From positions 124,001 through 188,000 of the forward strand of contig NZ_JAACJS010000015.1 of the NCBI RefSeq assembly GCF_009939005.1: a DNA stretch of 64,000 nucleotides, read 5' to 3'. Source of the stretch: Sediminibacterium roseum. GTDB taxonomy: Bacteria; Bacteroidota; Bacteroidia; Chitinophagales; Chitinophagaceae. The number at the start of each line of letters is the position of its first letter. Position 1 is the stretch's first letter. Position numbers and translations under genes: made by a program. Positions 26,349-33,644 of the stretch are shown here, piece after piece. The notes beneath the pieces are model-generated. The model saw only the letters and a list, made by a program, of their open reading frames with translations, did no database searches and had not been told where the DNA came from.

Positions 26349-26364
26349 TTTGTTTGTTTGTTTG
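26349..26364. repeat. Tetranucleotide tandem repeat (TTTG)4
   Basis: Four perfect TTTG units, reading (CAAA)4 on the minus strand, end 4 bases before the TTG start codon of the threonylcarbamoyl-AMP synthase, followed by a partial unit. A unit change would alter leader length, not the reading frame. Confidence 0.85.
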
Positions 26365-26572
26365 TTGTTTAGGTTTTGTTGATCGTTGATATTTCCTGTT
26401 CTGTGAGCCAAAGATAATTGTTTTCAATTCACCTGTGCAAACGCCGGAAGATGCAGGCCCGGCCGCCGTAAAAAACCAGCCAGCCAAAAAAAAGGTATCC
26501 TGGCGAGCCCATAAATTAAGCGGCAAACCAAAACCCCGTTTCCTTACTTTTGCCAAAAACAAAACAAAGAAA

Positions 26573-27385
26573 ATGTCATTACAAGCACAGATACAGGAAG
26601 CCTGGGCAAACAGGGAATTGTTGAAGGATTCAACCTATACAGACGCGGTTCGTGAAGTGATTGAAGCGGTAGACAAAGGCCGGTTGCGTGTTGCCGCTCC
26701 GTCGGAGACTGGCTGGGTGGTAAATGAGTGGGTTAAGCAGGCGATCTTGATGTATTTCGGTATCCAGCAAATGCAGACATGGGAGCTGCCGCCTTTCGAA
26801 TTTTACGACAAGATGCTGTTGAAAAGCAATTACAAAGAACTGGGCGTACGCGCGGTACCCCATGCCGTGGCACGTTACGGTGCCTATATTTCGAGGAACG
26901 TGGTACTGATGCCGAGCTATGTAAACATTGGCGCATACGTTGACGAGGGAACGATGGTTGATACCTGGGCAACAGTAGGAAGCTGCGCACAGATCGGCAA
27001 ACACGTTCACCTGAGCGGTGGCGTTGGCATAGGCGGTGTGTTGGAGCCTTTGCAGGCAAGCCCTGTGATCATAGAAGATGGCTGCTTTATCGGCAGCCGC
27101 TGCATCGTTGTAGAAGGTGTGGTTGTGGAGAAAGAAGCGGTGCTGGGCGCCAACGTGGTGCTCACCCAATCAACCAAGATCATAGACGTAAGCGGAAACG
27201 AACCCATCGAATACAAGGGCCGCGTTCCCGCGCGGAGCGTGGTAATACCGGGTAGTTATACCAAGAAATTCAACGCGGGCGAATACAGTGTAAGCTGTGC
27301 GCTCATCATAGGCCAACGCAAGGCCAGCACCGACCTGAAAACAAGTTTGAACGATGCGCTGCGCGACTTCAATGTAAGCGCGTAG
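26573..27385 (+). CDS. dapD: 2,3,4,5-tetrahydropyridine-2,6-dicarboxylate N-succinyltransferase
   Basis: 270 residues. The helical N-terminal domain (QAQIQEAWANRELL, then GWVVNEWVKQAILMYF) is followed by the left-handed beta-helix of hexapeptide repeats (SCAQIGKHVHLSGGVGIGG and FIGSRCIVVEGVVVEKEAVL). It transfers succinyl from succinyl-CoA to tetrahydrodipicolinate in the lysine/diaminopimelate pathway, as a trimer. The start at 26573 begins MSLQAQIQ; 46 codons of upstream open frame are rejected because the family starts here and a -7 element TACTTTTG (26545-26552) would fall inside that extension. Confidence 0.96.
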   Translation: MSLQAQIQEAWANRELLKDSTYTDAVREVIEAVDKGRLRVAAPSETGWVVNEWVKQAILMYFGIQQMQTWELPPFEFYDKMLLKSNYKELGVRAVPHAVARYGAYISRNVVLMPSYVNIGAYVDEGTMVDTWATVGSCAQIGKHVHLSGGVGIGGVLEPLQASPVIIEDGCFIGSRCIVVEGVVVEKEAVLGANVVLTQSTKIIDVSGNEPIEYKGRVPARSVVIPGSYTKKFNAGEYSVSCALIIGQRKASTDLKTSLNDALRDFNVSA

Positions 27386-27403
27386 GTGGCGAATAGCGAG
27401 TGG

Positions 27404-27474
27404 TGAATGGCGGGTTCTTTCGCGGGATTTGTAATTGTGTTGTTTCAATTTTTAATGGGGGGAGCCGCCATTCA
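27404..27474. repeat. Inverted repeat in the dapD-transporter spacer
   Basis: TGAATGGCGG (27404-27413) and CCGCCATTCA (27465-27474) are perfect inverted copies with a 51-base loop. The left arm lies within a degenerate run (GGCGAATAGCGAGTGGTGAA type). No T-run follows, so it is not a standard terminator. Confidence 0.6.
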
Positions 27475-27495
27475 TCCCCTCCCCAACCCTTTCAC

Positions 27496-28395
27496 ATGGA
27501 TAAAAAGATCACCCTGGCCGGATTCATCATCTCCCTGCTGGGCGCCATCCTTTTTTCTACCAAGGCCATTTTTGTAAAACTAGCTTTTACTACAACCGGG
27601 GTAGACCCGGTTACGCTGTTGTCGCTGCGCATGTTGTTCTCCTTACCGTTCTATGTTTTTGCGGCATGGCTCGTATCCCGGAAGCAGGATAAGATCGTTC
27701 TGACGCGGAGAGACTGGCTGCTGATCAGTGCGATGGGCATCCTCGGTTATTACCTGAGCAGTATTTTCGACTTCATCGGCCTCCAGTATATTTCTGCAGG
27801 GCTTGAGCGGTTGATCCTTTTCCTCTATCCCACTTTTGCCGTGCTCATCAACACGTTTTATTTCAAAGCAAAATTAACGCGGGTGCAGGTTGCGGCGCTT
27901 GTGCTCACCTATCTCGGTATCGGCATCGCCTATTTTGGCGAATTGAGAGTGGATACCTCTAACCCTGATTTCTTCTTCGGATCCTTTATGATCTTTTTGT
28001 GCGCCATCACCTACTCGTTCTACCTCGTAGGAACCGGCAGGCTGGTTCCCCGCGTGGGTGTAACGCGTTACACCGCCTACGCAATGCTGGCCGCTACGGC
28101 AGGTATCTTCATCAACTTCCTGGTTACGCACCCGGTTCAGAACATTCCATTTACAACCCCTTTGGTTGCGTACAGTATTGCATTGGCCATCGTGGCAACC
28201 GTACTGCCTTCCTTTTTAATGAGCAACGCGATGAAAAGGATCGGCAGCAACAACGTATCCATCATCACCAGCATCGGGCCCGTGTCTACCATCCTGCAGG
28301 CGCATTGGTTCCTGGGCGAGCAGATCATTCCCATTCAGATCTTCGGAACCATACTGGTTGTGGCGGGCGTGGTTTTGATCGGGTGGAAAAGATGA
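27496..28395 (+). CDS. EamA/DMT family permease
   Basis: 299 residues with ten predicted membrane helices in two EamA repeats, for example FIISLLGAILFSTKAIFVKL, LISAMGILGYYLSSIFDFIG and, in the second half, FGSFMIFLCAITYSFYLVG and FGTILVVAGVVLIGWKR. Drug/metabolite transporter family members export amino acids or other small metabolites; the substrate is unknown. The start at 27496 gives MDKKITLAGF directly before helix 1; the open frame upstream (from 27400) is rejected as it runs through the inverted repeat. Confidence 0.9.
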   Translation: MDKKITLAGFIISLLGAILFSTKAIFVKLAFTTTGVDPVTLLSLRMLFSLPFYVFAAWLVSRKQDKIVLTRRDWLLISAMGILGYYLSSIFDFIGLQYISAGLERLILFLYPTFAVLINTFYFKAKLTRVQVAALVLTYLGIGIAYFGELRVDTSNPDFFFGSFMIFLCAITYSFYLVGTGRLVPRVGVTRYTAYAMLAATAGIFINFLVTHPVQNIPFTTPLVAYSIALAIVATVLPSFLMSNAMKRIGSNNVSIITSIGPVSTILQAHWFLGEQIIPIQIFGTILVVAGVVLIGWKR

Positions 28396-28460
28396 GGCAA
28401 AGCCCCACCGACCTTTTTCCCCCGCTTACCGAGCTTTTCCTATCAACAGCCTAAATCCGC

Positions 28461-28491
28461 TTGACCCGCGGGATGCGCGATGGTAGATTTG
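28461..28491 (+). promoter_or_regulatory. Bacteroidota-type promoter for the LiaF-like/LytS/LytTR operon
   Basis: TTG (28461-28463), a 20-base spacer, then TAGATTTG (28484-28491), identical in -7 sequence and spacing to the promoter at 6998-7028. Transcription should start near 28498, ~33 bases before the ATG at 28531. Confidence 0.8.
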
Positions 28492-28530
28492 CTTCATCAA
28501 ACAAACCATACAAATACACAATACAGCAAA

Positions 28531-29322
28531 ATGGAAAACGAAAACAAAAAAACATTCAGGGCAGAGCGGCACGACAGGTTTTGGACGGGTCTTGCGCTCC
28601 TGGTGGTAGGCGCGGTTCTACTACTCGATAAAATGGGTGTGTATTTCCCGGACTGGTTATTCGACTGGCCCCCGATCCTGATACTCATTGGTATTGTAAC
28701 GGGACTTAAATGCAGGTTCCAGAATTCTTCGTGGCTGATCATGGTGGGCATTGGCCTGGTGTTCATGATCGACAGGATCGGCGCCGGTTTGAACTTGAAA
28801 GAATACCTCTGGCCCATATTGATCATCGGCTTCGGTCTTATGTTCCTCATGCGCCCCAAAAAAAGATGGCGCCGCGAGAAAGGAAGATGGGACGGCGTGA
28901 GTTATGTAAACGTAAACCCCAATTTGCCACCCGCGTCAACCGCTGGCGATACCTACACCGCCGACAGCAGGTACAGCTCGGAAGCGGATGAAATAGAAAG
29001 TGTTTCTGTATTTGGCGGCGTGAAGAAAGTGGTGACATCGAAAAACTTCAAAGGCGGCGAGATCATTTGTTTTTTTGGCGGGGCCGAGTATAACCTGACG
29101 CAGGCAGACATTGCGGGGCCCATCACCATAGAGATCGTACAGGCATTTGGCGGCACCAAACTGATCGTTCCGCCGCATTGGGAGATCAGGTCTGAAGGCG
29201 TTGCCATATTTGGTGGCATCGAAGACAAACGCCCCGTGCAACCGGGGGGATTCGATCCCAACAAAATACTCATCCTGAAAGGCACCACGATCTTTGGTGG
29301 CATCGAGATCAAAAGCTATTGA
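28531..29322 (+). CDS. LiaI/LiaF-like membrane protein (cell-wall stress sensing family)
   Basis: 263 residues. Four short hydrophobic segments between residues ~10 and 105 (FWTGLALLVVGAVLLLDKMG, WPPILILIGIVTGL, WLIMVGIGLVFMIDRIGAG, LWPILIIGFGLMFLM) form the LiaI/DUF5668-type domain. A charged linker leads to a C-terminal beta-helix-like LiaF domain with repeated phrases VSVFGGVKKVV, ICFFGGAEYNL, VQAFGGTKLIV, VAIFGGIED and TTIFGGIEI. In Firmicutes LiaF restrains a cell-envelope stress kinase. Here it heads an operon with a LytS-type kinase and LytTR regulator, so a similar role is a reasonable inference. Confidence 0.85.
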   Translation: MENENKKTFRAERHDRFWTGLALLVVGAVLLLDKMGVYFPDWLFDWPPILILIGIVTGLKCRFQNSSWLIMVGIGLVFMIDRIGAGLNLKEYLWPILIIGFGLMFLMRPKKRWRREKGRWDGVSYVNVNPNLPPASTAGDTYTADSRYSSEADEIESVSVFGGVKKVVTSKNFKGGEIICFFGGAEYNLTQADIAGPITIEIVQAFGGTKLIVPPHWEIRSEGVAIFGGIEDKRPVQPGGFDPNKILILKGTTIFGGIEIKSY

Positions 29323-29363
29323 ACGGCTGGTCATCCAAATTCCTAATCCCAACTCACAACCCC

Positions 29364-29723
29364 ATGGAATGGTACCTCGCAAAAATCGTCTACCGCATCG
29401 TTTGCGGATCCGGTGAGCATACCGCGCAGTTTGATGAACAATTGCGGTTGGTTTGTGCGGAAGATGAGCTGCATGCATTCAACAAAGCGCAACTGATTGG
29501 CCAGCGTGAGCAGGACAGCTTCCACAACTGCCAGGAACAACCCGTTCACTGGAAATTCATCAACGTTACCGAACTGCACAAGCTGGAAGAACTGACCGAT
29601 GGCGCGGAAGTATATTCGAGGATCTACGAAGACGGCAACGGCGATAATTACCAGCATACCATACACGTAAAAGCAAGATATTTGTCTGAACGCTGTACCG
29701 AACAATTCATCCAGTCGCTCTAA
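29364..29723 (+). CDS. DUF4288 domain protein
   Basis: 119 residues. It starts MEWYLAKIVYRIVCG and carries the DUF4288 pattern: a small alpha/beta domain with DEQLRLVCAEDELHAF and WKFINVTELHKL. No function has been shown for the family. It lies 41 bases after the LiaF-like gene and 5 bases before the kinase gene, so it is part of the same operon. It could be a soluble accessory of the signalling system, but that is only a guess from position. Confidence 0.8.
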   Translation: MEWYLAKIVYRIVCGSGEHTAQFDEQLRLVCAEDELHAFNKAQLIGQREQDSFHNCQEQPVHWKFINVTELHKLEELTDGAEVYSRIYEDGNGDNYQHTIHVKARYLSERCTEQFIQSL

Positions 29724-29728
29724 ACCCC

Positions 29729-30772
29729 ATGATCGCTTCTGTAACTTCAGGCCAGAGATTCCGCATCACGTTTACCAGCTGGTGGCTGGTGTGGACGGGC
29801 ATACAGATGATGGTGATCAGCAGTTACGGGGCCACATCGGCGCAAAGCATCACAGACAGTATCCTTTGCAACCTCCTGCTCGCTGCGTGTTGCCTGCTCA
29901 TCACCAACAACATGAAATTTTACCTGCCGCAGAAAGAAAGGTATTGGTACGTGTTGCTGATGAGCGTGGTGTTGAGCAGCCTTTGGCTGTTCATCGTAAA
30001 ACACCTGTTGCGGATGATCTTTGCGGGCGACGAAAACTACCTCCTGTTTCTGGACAGGTCCATTTACGTGCGGTTTGTGATCGGTTTCCTGATGACGGGG
30101 TGCATGGCCATCATGAGCCTCCTTTGGTTTACGCTGCAGGAGCAACAGGAGGCCAATAAAAGAAAAGAAGAGGCGGAACAGATGACGAAAGATGCGGAGC
30201 TTTTGAAACTAAGGCAGCAACTCCAGCCGCATTTCCTGTTCAACAGCCTGAACTCGATCAGTGCATTGGCGGGCAGCCAGCCGGAGAAAGCAAGACACAT
30301 GATCCACCAGCTTTCGGATTTCCTGCGCGGCACATTGAAAAGGGATGAACAGCAATCCGTAACCCTTGAAGAAGAACTGCACCACCTCGAATTGTACCTT
30401 GATATAGAAAAAGTAAGGTTTGGTTCGCGCCTGCAAACCGATGTTCGTGTAGAAGACGAGGCACGGAAGATGCTGATACCGGCCCTTCTGCTGCAACCCA
30501 TTGTAGAGAACGCGATCAAGTTTGGTTTGTATGATACGATCGGGGAAGTGATGATCACCCTGGAGGCAAAGAACCTAAACGGGCAGTTAGAGGTAACCAT
30601 CACCAATCCTTACGACGAAGAAACCGCGGTGAGCACACAGGGAACGGGATTCGGGCTGGCATCTATACAAAGAAGGCTGTACCTGCTTTTTGCAAGGAAC
30701 GATCTCCTGCAAACCTCGCGCAGCGAAACGGTTTTTACAACAACACTCCTGATCCCACAATACAAAATATGA
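29729..30772 (+). CDS. LytS/YehU-type sensor histidine kinase
   Basis: 347 residues. Four predicted membrane helices lie in residues ~10-140 with no large outer domain, then a short coiled coil (EQQEANKRKEEAEQMTKDAE), and the His_kinase domain with QLQPHFLFNSLNSISA (phospho-acceptor His168). The HATPase part has LLLQPIVENAIKFGL and GTGFGLASIQRRL. It autophosphorylates and passes phosphate to the LytTR regulator, whose ATG overlaps its stop (30769-30772). Co-encoding with a LiaF-like protein suggests envelope signals. Confidence 0.92.
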   Translation: MIASVTSGQRFRITFTSWWLVWTGIQMMVISSYGATSAQSITDSILCNLLLAACCLLITNNMKFYLPQKERYWYVLLMSVVLSSLWLFIVKHLLRMIFAGDENYLLFLDRSIYVRFVIGFLMTGCMAIMSLLWFTLQEQQEANKRKEEAEQMTKDAELLKLRQQLQPHFLFNSLNSISALAGSQPEKARHMIHQLSDFLRGTLKRDEQQSVTLEEELHHLELYLDIEKVRFGSRLQTDVRVEDEARKMLIPALLLQPIVENAIKFGLYDTIGEVMITLEAKNLNGQLEVTITNPYDEETAVSTQGTGFGLASIQRRLYLLFARNDLLQTSRSETVFTTTLLIPQYKI

Positions 30773-31506
30773 AAGCAATAATCATTGATGATGAGATACT
30801 GGCAAGAAGCATGGTAAAAGAATACCTTGCTTCCCATCCCGACATTGACATAGCACAGGAATGCGGCGATGGTTTTGAAGGGATCAAAGCGATTCAGCAG
30901 CACCAGCCCGATCTCATTTTTCTTGACATCCAGATGCCCAAGATCAACGGTTTTGAAATGCTCGAACTGGTTGAGCAGCCGCCTGCAGTTATATTTACAA
31001 CCGCCTTTGAAGAATATGCGATCAAAGCTTTTGAATCGCATGCCGTTGATTACCTGCTCAAACCGTTCAGCAAAGAACGGTTCGACAAGGCCTTGCAGAA
31101 ATGGCGGACGCAAAACCAGCAGGAAAGAAAAACGGAAACAGAAAAGATACTCAACACAACCGGCATCAATCCTGCACAGCAAACAAGGGTTGTGGTAAAA
31201 GACAATGGCAAGATCAAGATCATACCCACTTCAAACATCCAGTACCTGGAAGCGGCAGACGATTATGTGAAGATCCATACAAGCGATGGCGTGTTCCTGA
31301 AAAACAAAACCATGGGGTATTTTGAAGAAACGCTGGATGAACAGAATTTCATCCGCATACACCGCTCCTACATCGTGAACGTTCAACTCATTACCCGCAT
31401 CGATCCCTATGAAAAGGAGAGCCATCTCGCGGTGCTCAGCATCAACACAAAATTACCGGTAAGCAAATCGGGGTATGGCAAACTGAAACAGGTGCTGGGC
31501 ATCTGA
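30769..31506 (+). CDS. LytTR-family response regulator
   Basis: 245 residues. The receiver domain has DDE-type acidic residues at IIDDEIL, phospho-acceptor Asp53 in IFLDIQMP, then AFEEYAIKAFESHAVDYLLKPF. The LytTR DNA-binding domain (from ~residue 145) has VKDNGKIKIIPTSNIQYLEA and FIRIHRSYIVNVQLITRID. It works in the cytoplasm as the partner of the overlapping kinase gene (ATGA junction). LytTR proteins bind direct repeats upstream of targets; no such site was identified here. A terminator follows at 31530. Confidence 0.95.
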   Translation: MKAIIIDDEILARSMVKEYLASHPDIDIAQECGDGFEGIKAIQQHQPDLIFLDIQMPKINGFEMLELVEQPPAVIFTTAFEEYAIKAFESHAVDYLLKPFSKERFDKALQKWRTQNQQERKTETEKILNTTGINPAQQTRVVVKDNGKIKIIPTSNIQYLEAADDYVKIHTSDGVFLKNKTMGYFEETLDEQNFIRIHRSYIVNVQLITRIDPYEKESHLAVLSINTKLPVSKSGYGKLKQVLGI

Positions 31507-31529
31507 CCTGGGTGGTTGTTGTGAAATAA

Positions 31530-31558
31530 AAAACCGGCAACAGGGCCGGTCTTTTTTA
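31530..31558 (+). terminator. Rho-independent terminator of the LiaF-LytS-LytTR operon
   Basis: ACCGGC (31533-31538) pairs with GCCGGT (31545-31550), with an A-run before and CTTTTTTATA after. Confidence 0.88.
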
Positions 31559-31604
31559 TAAAGTTTAGCAGGGATCAGTAAGTGGTTTACTGATCGGTGT
31601 GTCC

Positions 31605-32000
31605 TCAGAATTGCAGCACATTCCGTTCCTGCACTTTTTCTACGATTGAGGGGATCATGAGAAAATCTCTCGACTTGTCAAGAAAATAATCAGCACCAAG
31701 CCGCATACATTCATCGCGGTAACCTGCGAAAGTATTGTTGGTAAGCATGATCACTACCGGTTTGATCATTTGTTTCACGTTGAGTTTGCGCAGCATCTCG
31801 ATCCCACCCATGCCGGGCATGTTGATGTCGAGCACCATTACATCGGGCTGGTAACCGTCCATCAGCACCAATGCTTCTTCGGCACTGGTAGCGGATTCTG
31901 TGCGGCTAACCTGTTTCACCTCCGCTAATAACGATTGCAAACGTTGAAGGATCATCACTGTGTCATCTATCAACAAAACCTTGAGTCCGTTCGTATTCAT
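31605..32000 (-). CDS. Single-domain response regulator (CheY-like), orphan
   Basis: 131 residues forming only a receiver domain. VLLIDDTVM carries the acidic pair, phospho-acceptor Asp58 is in VMVLDINMPGMGG, and the Thr is in IMLTNNT. The conserved Lys falls in FLDKSRDF. There is no output domain and no kinase next to it, so it probably acts through protein contacts or a phosphorelay. It converges on the LytTR operon, separated by that operon's terminator. Its upstream region contains two striking hairpins (32048-32089). Confidence 0.9.
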   Translation of the reverse strand: MNTNGLKVLLIDDTVMILQRLQSLLAEVKQVSRTESATSAEEALVLMDGYQPDVMVLDINMPGMGGIEMLRKLNVKQMIKPVVIMLTNNTFAGYRDECMRLGADYFLDKSRDFLMIPSIVEKVQERNVLQF

Positions 32001-32047
32001 TTGAATAAAATAAGGTAGACCGAAATTAACGGAGGGTAAAAAAATGA

Positions 32048-32089
32048 TTTGTAGCCTATGCTACAAAGCTTGTGTAGTTTATAAACTAC
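32048..32089. repeat. Two adjacent perfect hairpins upstream of the orphan regulator
   Basis: TTTGTAGC-CTAT-GCTACAAA (32048-32067) and the uninterrupted 16-base palindrome GTAGTTTATAAACTAC (32074-32089). They share the GTAG...CTAC word and lie 48-89 bases upstream of the ATG at 32000, a place for operators or RNA structure. Confidence 0.75.
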
Positions 32090-32232
32090 CCTCATTTATA
32101 GGTCATAAAAAACCTGGCAATTTATGGTTTGATTTTGCGCAAAACAGCGAGATCTCTTTAACAAAAATCGCTGAAAGCCGGTACTGCAACCGGTTTCATA
32201 GTGCACCTGCATCATTCGCCGGGGTATGAGGA

Positions 32233-32266
32233 GCAAAAAAAACTTCGCAACAAAAATGTTGCGAAG
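32233..32266 (-). terminator. Minus-strand terminator between the two regulators
   Basis: CTTCGCAACA (32243-32252) and TGTTGCGAAG (32257-32266) pair perfectly around a four-base loop; on the minus strand eight T follow. It lies ~230 bases after the stop of the NarL-type regulator, leaving a long untranslated or unrecognised transcript in between. The gap 32001-32495 holds no gene I can support; a 61-codon plus frame at 32283-32468 is open but unconvincing. Confidence 0.88.
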
Positions 32267-32495
32267 CCTTAATTTTCTGTAAATGGTTTTTCCAGGAAAA
32301 TATGATCAAATTGTAATACTGGCCGGCAATAAAGAAGTCTGGAATCTCGATAGGATACCCCGGTTAAAGGGGAATGATAAGAAGGATTATTACTTATCAT
32401 TGAATTGCGACGCAAAGAAACGGGCAGTGAAATTACAAACAAATAGTAAGATCACCTGTTCGTCGTAGTTATTAACCTACAAAACCGCCTGTTCC

Positions 32496-33122
32496 TCAGA
32501 TGATGTTGTTCATGATCGCGTATTTTACCAGGTCCGCGTTGTTCTGCAGGTGCATTTTTTCCATGATCCTTGAACGGTAGGTGCTGATGGTATTCACGTT
32601 CAATGAAAGGATCTCCCCGATGGTTGAAATGCTTTTACCTGAAACGATCATTTTGAAAACTTCGAACTCCCTGTCAGACAACTGCTCATGCGGCGCCTGT
32701 GTATTGTTCTGTTCGATAGAGCCTGCCAGTACTTCGGCCACTTCGCTGGTGATGTATTTGCGGCCGCTGAGGATCTGCTGAACGGCTTTTACCAGTTCAT
32801 ACGGAGCACTTTCTTTGGTAAGGTAGCCGGAAGCGCCCGCTTTGAGTGAGCGCACGGCATATTGCTCAGGCGCGTGCATGCTGAGCATGAGAACCGGTGT
32901 TTGAGGGGCGTTCTCCTTGATCTGCTTTAATATTTCGATGCCTGAATAACCCGGCATGCTGATGTCTGAAATGATAATATCCCATTTTTCATGAACCGCT
33001 TTCTTTAAAAGATCCGCCGAATCCGAAACATCGTGAATATCCGCAAAAGGAAAAGACTCAACAAGTATCTTCCTTAACCCCTCTCTAATCAATGTATGAT
33101 CATCTGCAATCAGTATTCTCAT
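32496..33122 (-). CDS. NarL/FixJ-family response regulator
   Basis: 208 residues. The receiver domain has LIADDHTL, phospho-acceptor Asp53 in IIISDISMPGYSG and PVLMLSMHAPEQ; the LuxR-type helix-turn-helix spans ~residues 143-205 (LSDREFEVFKMIVSGKSIS, then LNVNTISTYRSRIMEKM). It is a DNA-binding transcription factor controlled by phosphorylation, but no histidine kinase gene is adjacent. A -7 match (TAGCTTTG, minus strand 33190-33183) lies ~60 bases upstream of the ATG. GC content drops in the spacers around it. Confidence 0.94.
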   Translation of the reverse strand: MRILIADDHTLIREGLRKILVESFPFADIHDVSDSADLLKKAVHEKWDIIISDISMPGYSGIEILKQIKENAPQTPVLMLSMHAPEQYAVRSLKAGASGYLTKESAPYELVKAVQQILSGRKYITSEVAEVLAGSIEQNNTQAPHEQLSDREFEVFKMIVSGKSISTIGEILSLNVNTISTYRSRIMEKMHLQNNADLVKYAIMNNII

Positions 33123-33273
33123 TATGGTCTGTCTTTTTAAAAGATTTTAATTCTACGTATAAAATGGACCTAAAAACCTGCACAAAGCTAATACTTTTAG
33201 ACGAATGGGCATTGCGGCAGGCATACCTTACATAAATATCGCATATTCAAGGCCAAATGGAACATTTTTGGCC

Positions 33274-33304
33274 AAAAAAAAGAGGAACGATGAATCGCTC
33301 CTCT
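33274..33304 (-). terminator. Minus-strand terminator with no annotated gene upstream
   Basis: On the minus strand AGAGGAGCGA pairs with TCGTTCCTCT (one G-U) around TTCA, then seven T (33280-33274). It would end a transcript coming from 33305-33644, where no convincing gene is seen. The 522-base gap 33123-33644 otherwise holds the regulator's promoter region and a GGCCAAA/TTTGGCC hairpin near 33251-33273. Confidence 0.8.
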
Positions 33305-33644
33305 AATGGTTTCTGGATAGGAAATTGGATGATAAACTGAAAAAATCCGCCAAAACCTGTTCCAGTTACTATAAATACCAAAACAACGCAAATGTTTAGC
33401 AGCAGCTGTCACCGGCTCCTGCGGACCTTAACCATAGCAAGGTATTTCATTACGCTGTGAACCCTATTGTTTTAAACACCGTATTTCCCTGTGTAAAACA
33501 CCGAAATTCCAACCGTAAATACACTTGCGCATTGAAGCCGGTGCCGGTGCTTAAAAACGCGGGGATTATTGCCGGGGATCGGTTTTTTCCAATTAATTTA
33601 CCGCTGCAAACAGCGCCGCTGCCCCCGTTTGTGCCTTATATGCA

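Noticed and set aside
32283..32468. 61-codon plus-strand frame in the regulator spacer
   Set aside because: No start signal or recognisable family, and it covers the hairpins; not enough to call a gene.
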